From NCBI GenBank assembly GCA_021789565.1, contig JAJYJL010000225.1, positions 1 to 9,246 of the forward strand: DNA of 9,246 bases, given 5' to 3'. Positions 5,428-9,246 of this stretch are shown here, piece after piece. Below the pieces are notes generated by a model, which saw only the letters and a program-made list of their open reading frames with translations, made no database searches and was not told where the DNA came from. This DNA comes from Acidobacteriota bacterium. GTDB lineage: Bacteria; Acidobacteriota; Terriglobia; UBA7540. Position 1 is the first letter of the stretch. The number at the start of each line of letters is the position of its first letter. Made by a program: the position numbers and the translations under genes.

Positions 5428-6846
5428 TCAGCAGCGGACGATTTTCTCCGGATACGCGGTAATGTCCCGCGTCGCATACCGAGTGTCAATCACCAGACGC
5501 GAGTGACGGGCCACAAACTCATAGTCGTAAGAGGAATGGTCTGTGGCAATGACGACCGCATCGTAGCGGGAAAGGTTTTCCGGAGTGAGTTCCACCGAAT
5601 CGAGCTGGAAATTGTACCGGCGCATCCGGCCCAGATGAGAAAAGTAGGGATCATTATAGTCAACACGAGCACCACGGGCTTGCAGGAGTTCCATAACTGC
5701 CAGCGAGGGAGACTCCCGCAGGTCGTCAACGTTCTTCTTGTATGCGACCCCAAGAACCAGGATCCGGGCATTATTCAGACATTGCCTTCGATGATTGAGA
5801 GCATCCGCGACCGATGCCACAACGTGCTCCGGCATCGAGGCGTTGATCTCTCCGGCCAGTTCGATGAACCGCGTGGGGAATTCGTACTCGCGCGCCTTCC
5901 AGGTCAGGTAGAAAGGATCAATGGGTATGCAGTGCCCTCCCAAACCCGGGCCCGGATAAAACGCGGAGAACCCAAAGGGTTTCGTCTTGGCCGCATCAAT
6001 GATCTCCCAGATGTCGAGGCCCATCCTCAGACACAGCAACTTCAGCTCATTGACCAGCGCGATGTTTACAGACCGGTAGATGTTTTCGAGCAGCTTGGTC
6101 ATTTCCGCCGCCCGCGACGAACTCACCAAGACCGTCCGCTCGAAGGCCGTTTCATAGAGCGCCTGCGTTGCCAGCACGCTTGCTACATTAACGCCGCCGA
6201 TCACCTTGGGTACCTGAAACGTCTTGAACTGTTTGTTGCCGGGATCCTCCCGCTCGGGAGAGAAGGCCAGCATGAATTCAGCATCTGTGCCCTCCTGAAG
6301 CAATTGGGCGCCTGCGCTGGCAGAGTAATCTGACACGGGGCAATGCAGTCCGGACTTTTCAAGGATCGGCAGGACAACCTCTTCGGTGGTCCCCGGATAA
6401 GTGGTGCTTTCAAGCACTACGAGTTGCCCACGGCGCAGGTGGCGGCTGATGGACTCCGCAGTGTCACGGATATAGGAAAGGTCGGGCTCTCGATGATCGT
6501 CGAGAGGAGTCGGAACACAGATAATAATCGCGTCCATTTCGCGAAGCATTGCAAACTCCGTTGTCGGGTGGAATTGACCAAGCCGGACGCCCTCTGCGAT
6601 TTCGCTCTCCGGGATATGTTTAATGTAAGAGTTGCCACGGCGGAGCGAATCTATCTTCGCGGGATCTATGTCAAATCCCGTCGTCTGAAATCCTTTATTA
6701 GCAAAGAGTAATGCGATGGGGAGCCCCACGTAACCCATTCCCACCACTCCAACTCGTGCCGTTCTAGCCTGCACACGCGTGTGGAACCGCGTCAGGATAT
6801 CGCTGTGTGCGTCAACACTCTGCGTCAATAATGTTGTAGAAACCAT
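5428..6846 (-). CDS. Nucleotide-sugar 6-dehydrogenase (UDP-GlcNAc/UDP-Glc dehydrogenase family, WbpA-like)
   Basis: A 472-residue cytoplasmic enzyme that would oxidise C6 of a UDP-sugar to the uronic acid with two NAD+. Visible features: the NAD-binding GMGYVGLP (36-43), CVPTPLDD (110-117), ESTTYPGTTEE (146-156), SPEREDPGN (196-204), a Lys-Asn pair in EMTKLLEN (248-255), the active-site GPGLGGHCIPIDP (299-311) with catalytic Cys306, and a C-terminal UDP-binding domain with VAYKKNVDDLRESP (367-380). YPGTTEE and RxDPGN favour the WbpA/TviB branch acting on UDP-N-acetylhexosamine over Ugd. About 20 residues at 168-189 (rich in Ser/Ala/Gln) look inserted before the FSPE motif. Start: AGGAG lies 10 bases before the ATG at 6846 but only one base before the ATG at 6855. 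The product would feed capsule, O-antigen or exopolysaccharide synthesis, fitting the deacetylase upstream. Substrate not provable here. Confidence 0.92.
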   Translation of the reverse strand: MVSTTLLTQSVDAHSDILTRFHTRVQARTARVGVVGMGYVGLPIALLFANKGFQTTGFDIDPAKIDSLRRGNSYIKHIPESEIAEGVRLGQFHPTTEFAMLREMDAIIICVPTPLDDHREPDLSYIRDTAESISRHLRRGQLVVLESTTYPGTTEEVVLPILEKSGLHCPVSDYSASAGAQLLQEGTDAEFMLAFSPEREDPGNKQFKTFQVPKVIGGVNVASVLATQALYETAFERTVLVSSSRAAEMTKLLENIYRSVNIALVNELKLLCLRMGLDIWEIIDAAKTKPFGFSAFYPGPGLGGHCIPIDPFYLTWKAREYEFPTRFIELAGEINASMPEHVVASVADALNHRRQCLNNARILVLGVAYKKNVDDLRESPSLAVMELLQARGARVDYNDPYFSHLGRMRRYNFQLDSVELTPENLSRYDAVVIATDHSSYDYEFVARHSRLVIDTRYATRDITAYPEKIVRC

Positions 6847-6856
6847 GTTCGTCATT

Positions 6857-6861
6857 CTCCT
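6857..6861 (-). promoter_or_regulatory. Ribosome binding site of the nucleotide-sugar dehydrogenase
   Basis: Minus-strand AGGAG, 10 bases before the ATG at 6846. The ATG at 6855 follows it by a single base, which is too close for normal initiation, so the shorter protein is preferred. Confidence 0.55.
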
Positions 6862-6900
6862 ATAGGGACTGCTTCAACTCCGACGGAAGACATCAACAGG

Positions 6901-6935
6901 CAACCGGCCTTGTGCCAATCTGGATTGGCCGGTTG
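6901..6935 (-). repeat. 9-bp perfect inverted repeat upstream of the dehydrogenase
   Basis: CAACCGGCC (6901-6909) pairs exactly with GGCCGGTTG (6927-6935). The 17-base spacer contains the left arm of a competing hairpin, CCAATC (6915-6920) with GATTGG (6923-6928), which overlaps the right arm of the outer stem. It lies 55-90 bases before the dehydrogenase start and some 90-120 bases after the transferase stop. No T-run follows. It could be a leader RNA structure with alternative folds, an operator, or the end of the upstream transcript. Confidence 0.45.
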
Positions 6936-6972
6936 ATGGGCCCGAAAACATTCAAGAACTACTAACTGAGGC

Positions 6973-6980
6973 AAGCTTGT
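6973..6980. repeat. 8-bp palindrome CAAGCTTG
   Basis: A perfect palindrome in the gap between the phosphopantetheinyl transferase and the dehydrogenase. It could be half of an operator but is short enough to occur by chance. Confidence 0.2.
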
Positions 6981-7023
6981 CCTGCCAACACAGCATTTGG
7001 GATCATGCTGGTCAAATCCTAGT

Positions 7024-7797
7024 TTAATTTTGCGGAATGGCTAAACGGGCAGGGCACAAATCCCCCGAAAAGAAACCTGGAGTGCCTCGGCAGATGACGT
7101 CTAGGTGGGGATTTCGAAATGCGACTGAGGCAACATAGCCCGGCACGGGCGAGAATGACCGGACGAACCATCCTGTGAAATCGTTAAGGCCCTCGGATGA
7201 TTCCGCCAGCCCCGATGTTTCGGACCACGCTGGGGTTCTGAGATCGGCCTTCGGCCCATCGTCCAAACCATCGCCCACTGCCTTGGAAAGGGCCTCCATT
7301 CGTGTCCAAAGATCAAGAAAACGTTTGACTCGAAATTCCGCCGGCAACGACATCAAGCCTTCCACTTCGCTTGGAGAAAAAAAATCCCGTGCTAATTGTT
7401 CATAATGTGGAACCGGGTGAAGACACTCCACGTCTACCCCAATCGGGCAGGCACCCGTGAAGCCGTAAACGGCCACATCCGCGGAATGGGATAGATTGAA
7501 GTAAACACCGTTTCCATCAGGGCGAGTTTGAAGTTCAGGCTTCCCGTGCGGGCCGTTCGTGAAATTCAGACCGGAGGGAGATTGTCCGATGTAGCTTGCC
7601 AAAAGCATGCGGAGCATTCCGCGGCGGATTATGTAATTTTCTTTGGCACGAGGAGAGGGACATTGTTCAGCCTGTGCCTGCTCCCAGGGCGACAGTACAG
7701 CCCACAACGCGGGGACCGCAAGGTCAAACTCGCGCAGATTGGCCCACCAGATATGCAACTCTTCCTGATTGATTTGTGGCGGGATCTTGAGGTGCAT
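7024..7797 (-). CDS. 4'-phosphopantetheinyl transferase, Sfp type
   Basis: A 257-residue enzyme that would transfer phosphopantetheine from coenzyme A to a serine of acyl- or peptidyl-carrier proteins. Family marks: the N-terminal LHIWWANL (14-21) and RRGMLRMLLASYIG (58-71); the GKP and NLSHS motif (85-87, 101-105) contacting CoA; IGVDVE (119-124) with the magnesium-binding Asp122 and Glu124; FFSPSE (139-144); and LWTRMEALSKAVGDGL (163-178) with Trp164, the metal ligand Glu168 and Lys172. Sfp enzymes usually have Lys before that Glu (WxxKE); here it is Met167. Length is that of a full Sfp-type two-lobed enzyme, so it should serve secondary-metabolite or lipid carrier proteins. No carrier protein or synthase lies in the window. 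The ATG at 7797 has no clear ribosome site. It is flanked on the same strand by the polysaccharide genes. Confidence 0.9.
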   Translation of the reverse strand: MHLKIPPQINQEELHIWWANLREFDLAVPALWAVLSPWEQAQAEQCPSPRAKENYIIRRGMLRMLLASYIGQSPSGLNFTNGPHGKPELQTRPDGNGVYFNLSHSADVAVYGFTGACPIGVDVECLHPVPHYEQLARDFFSPSEVEGLMSLPAEFRVKRFLDLWTRMEALSKAVGDGLDDGPKADLRTPAWSETSGLAESSEGLNDFTGWFVRSFSPVPGYVASVAFRNPHLDVICRGTPGFFSGDLCPARLAIPQN

Positions 7798-8125
7798 GGA
7801 AGTGAAAAGTTGCGCCTGAGTTATGATTCCCGCAAGACGAGATCAGGCCCGAACCCGCCTGCAAAATGTGCTGAACATTCGATACCAATTATGTGCTGGC
7901 GGGACTTATCTGTCTTGCTTTCGAGGCCGACCCCGAAGGATCGGGGTTCATCTTTCTCTCGCCAATGATTACTGGGCTTAAGAACCTTTACCTGTGCCAC
8001 GCATGCCGGTCATTTGAGAAACTGGCGTGTCCGCCCGGCCTGGTGACGAGTCGTTCTTTGATGAATCGCAAATGCCGGTCCCATCCTGCCACCGCCAGCA
8101 GGAGGAGAGGAGTGATCAGGCGAAA
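7798..8125. other. Intergenic region between deacetylase and phosphopantetheinyl transferase
   Basis: This 328-base gap separates two co-directional minus-strand genes, too far for tight coupling. No credible gene is seen on either strand. It contains the compact hairpin at 7930-7947 and the repeated heptamer ATGCCGG (near 8003 and 8072). The transferase probably has its own promoter here, though I could not identify one. Confidence 0.55.
7930..7947. terminator. Compact GC-rich hairpin, possible terminator
   Basis: ACCCCGA (7930-7936) pairs exactly with TCGGGGT (7941-7947) around a 4-base loop, with a further G-T pair outside. It lies about 180-195 bases downstream of the deacetylase stop codon. 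A pyrimidine-rich run (TTCATCTTTCTCTC) follows on the plus strand rather than on the strand that the deacetylase is read from, so termination of that gene is uncertain. Confidence 0.35.
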
Positions 8126-9246
8126 TCAGAGTACATAGGCGACTTTGTTGTTTTCCAGAACGGCATGCGCTATTCGGGCACGTACCCTCCCGGGGCCTTC
8201 AATCTTCCACCCGCTTCCGTTCTTCACCAGGCTCATCTGGCTCCGTTGACGCCACCATTCGTTAACTTTGCCTGGCAGCGTAATCCACACACCGGCATCC
8301 CTTCGCAGTTCAGAGAGGCGACTGAGCAGGCTTCTGTATACTTGCTGCTCGCGTTCCTCAAGGATATAGTCCGGGTGAACAATAAAACTCATCAGCCCAT
8401 GCTTTTCGCGGATCAATGACATCTGGGCTTCCCAGAGATTCAGGCTGTAATCGCACAAAATGTTGAACAGAGAATAATCCTGAGTCATGGTTACCGGGAT
8501 TTCCAGGATCTTTCCGATGAAATAGGGGAACGTCGTGCAGCATCCCCCGCCCTGCGGATCGAGATGCGCAACGTTCGGGATTGACATATCGTATTCGAAA
8601 TCAAGCAGGTCAAACCAATTGACGTTCCGATAGAGGACGGCTGAACGGAATCCTCTGGTTTCGAATACCTTTCCGTACATGTTGATGGAAGCCGCACGCC
8701 GTTTGAATTCGTCATAGTCCCGGAACAGGTTCCCGTCGTGGTTAAGATCATGCACATCAATTTCGAACCCACGTTCAACGACGTTCCGGAGGTAGGCGGG
8801 AGAGACGGCATAACGACACTCTGGAACAACCTGGAAAGAACTCTTGATACCGTATGAATCGTCAATATTCATCAGTTGGTCGCAGAAGTCCCTGCCTTTG
8901 GCCGTCTCTACGTCATGAGTGACCAGCGCGCAGGACTGGGCGCCATCGGGCCAAAACCAGATAAAGGGAATCTCTTTATGCGAACGCAGTTGAAGCGCCA
9001 TTGCTAATTCGAGGATCGCCTCAACGCTCGTATCGACGGGCCATCGCGGGAATGGCCTTTTCTCCCAGCCTCGCAAAGAGTACCGCTGAAGGTGCTTGCG
9101 CACGGAGACCGGCATTACAGGCCGAACGGCATAATAGGCCGCTCGCACGGACCTTTTCAGTAGATTGCTCCGGCCGGCGCCGTTTCCGTTCTGTAGGTAC
9201 TTCTCGCAACGTAGGGCCGCAACTGCATCTGCAAGATCAAAAGGAG
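8126..9246 (-). CDS. Polysaccharide deacetylase-like protein (NodB fold), N-terminus beyond the window
   Basis: The frame is open to the right edge: 372 residues are visible and no stop precedes them, so the real start is outside; the GTG at 9148 has no special support. The outermost residues, PFDLADAVAALRCEKYLQ, look coding. Signs of a NodB/CE4-type barrel: ALVTHDVE (visible residues 106-113) as motif 1 with the metal-binding Asp, DVHDLNHDGNLF (163-174) with the paired His of motif 2, TRGFRSAVLYRN (196-207) in place of motif 3, and MSFIVHPDY (285-293) near the barrel end. A small C-terminal segment (about 335-372) looks beta-rich. Such enzymes remove N- or O-acetyl groups from surface polysaccharides; the motif variation leaves activity uncertain. 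No signal peptide can be judged. With the dehydrogenase on the same strand it points to exopolysaccharide or lipopolysaccharide assembly. Confidence 0.82.
   Translation of the reverse strand, partial: PFDLADAVAALRCEKYLQNGNGAGRSNLLKRSVRAAYYAVRPVMPVSVRKHLQRYSLRGWEKRPFPRWPVDTSVEAILELAMALQLRSHKEIPFIWFWPDGAQSCALVTHDVETAKGRDFCDQLMNIDDSYGIKSSFQVVPECRYAVSPAYLRNVVERGFEIDVHDLNHDGNLFRDYDEFKRRAASINMYGKVFETRGFRSAVLYRNVNWFDLLDFEYDMSIPNVAHLDPQGGGCCTTFPYFIGKILEIPVTMTQDYSLFNILCDYSLNLWEAQMSLIREKHGLMSFIVHPDYILEEREQQVYRSLLSRLSELRRDAGVWITLPGKVNEWWRQRSQMSLVKNGSGWKIEGPGRVRARIAHAVLENNKVAYVL

Noticed and set aside
5503..6333. A 276-codon open frame on the plus strand opposite the dehydrogenase
   Set aside because: It mirrors a highly conserved enzyme gene with all catalytic motifs on the other strand and shows no recognisable domain of its own.
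7893..8419. Plus-strand open frames in and beyond the gap after the deacetylase
   Set aside because: They overlap the conserved minus-strand deacetylase gene, lack ribosome sites and show no family features.
9146..9148. GTG at 9148 as the true start of the deacetylase
   Set aside because: The upstream in-frame codons to the window edge contain no stop and read like normal protein, and no ribosome site precedes the GTG.

Overview
The window looks like a chromosomal segment of a moderately GC-rich Gram-negative bacterium, most likely an acidobacterium (Acidobacteriota). This is inferred from the style of the proteins: secreted IPT/TIG plus fibronectin-III proteins in tandem, a RhaT/GlcU-type sugar permease beside an alpha-galactosidase, and long intergenic regions. 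No rRNA, tRNA, CRISPR array, insertion sequence or phage gene was seen. Seven genes are supported: five complete ones and two cut by the window edges (a total of five on the minus strand and two on the plus strand).

Left block (1-2284, all minus strand): a NarL/LuxR-type regulator with a degenerate receiver domain, then a ten-helix sugar permease of the drug/metabolite transporter superfamily, then the secreted N-terminus of a family GH27 alpha-galactosidase that runs off the left edge. The permease and galactosidase are about 60 bases apart and probably form one unit for releasing and importing sugars from alpha-galactosides. The regulator lies 374 bases upstream and may or may not control them.

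Middle (2285-5281): a gene-free stretch of about 750 bases with small repeats and half-site clusters, followed by two plus-strand paralogues. One is a secreted protein with three IPT/TIG domains and a C-terminal Fn3 domain. The other is a lipoprotein with two IPT/TIG domains and the same type of Fn3 domain. They look like a soluble and membrane-anchored pair of surface proteins of unknown ligand.

Right block (5428-9246, all minus strand): a NodB-fold polysaccharide deacetylase-like protein (its N-terminus lies beyond the right edge), a Sfp-type 4'-phosphopantetheinyl transferase, and a UDP-N-acetylhexosamine/UDP-glucose 6-dehydrogenase-type enzyme. The first and last fit cell-surface or exopolysaccharide biosynthesis; the phosphopantetheinyl transferase suggests a carrier-protein-dependent (polyketide, peptide or lipid) step nearby. 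The two convergent blocks meet at a long imperfect hairpin (5342-5386). Several other strong inverted repeats lie in the intergenic gaps. I see no single clearly new system; the best leads are the paired IPT/Fn3 proteins, the altered active-site motif of the transferase, and the structured intergenic elements.
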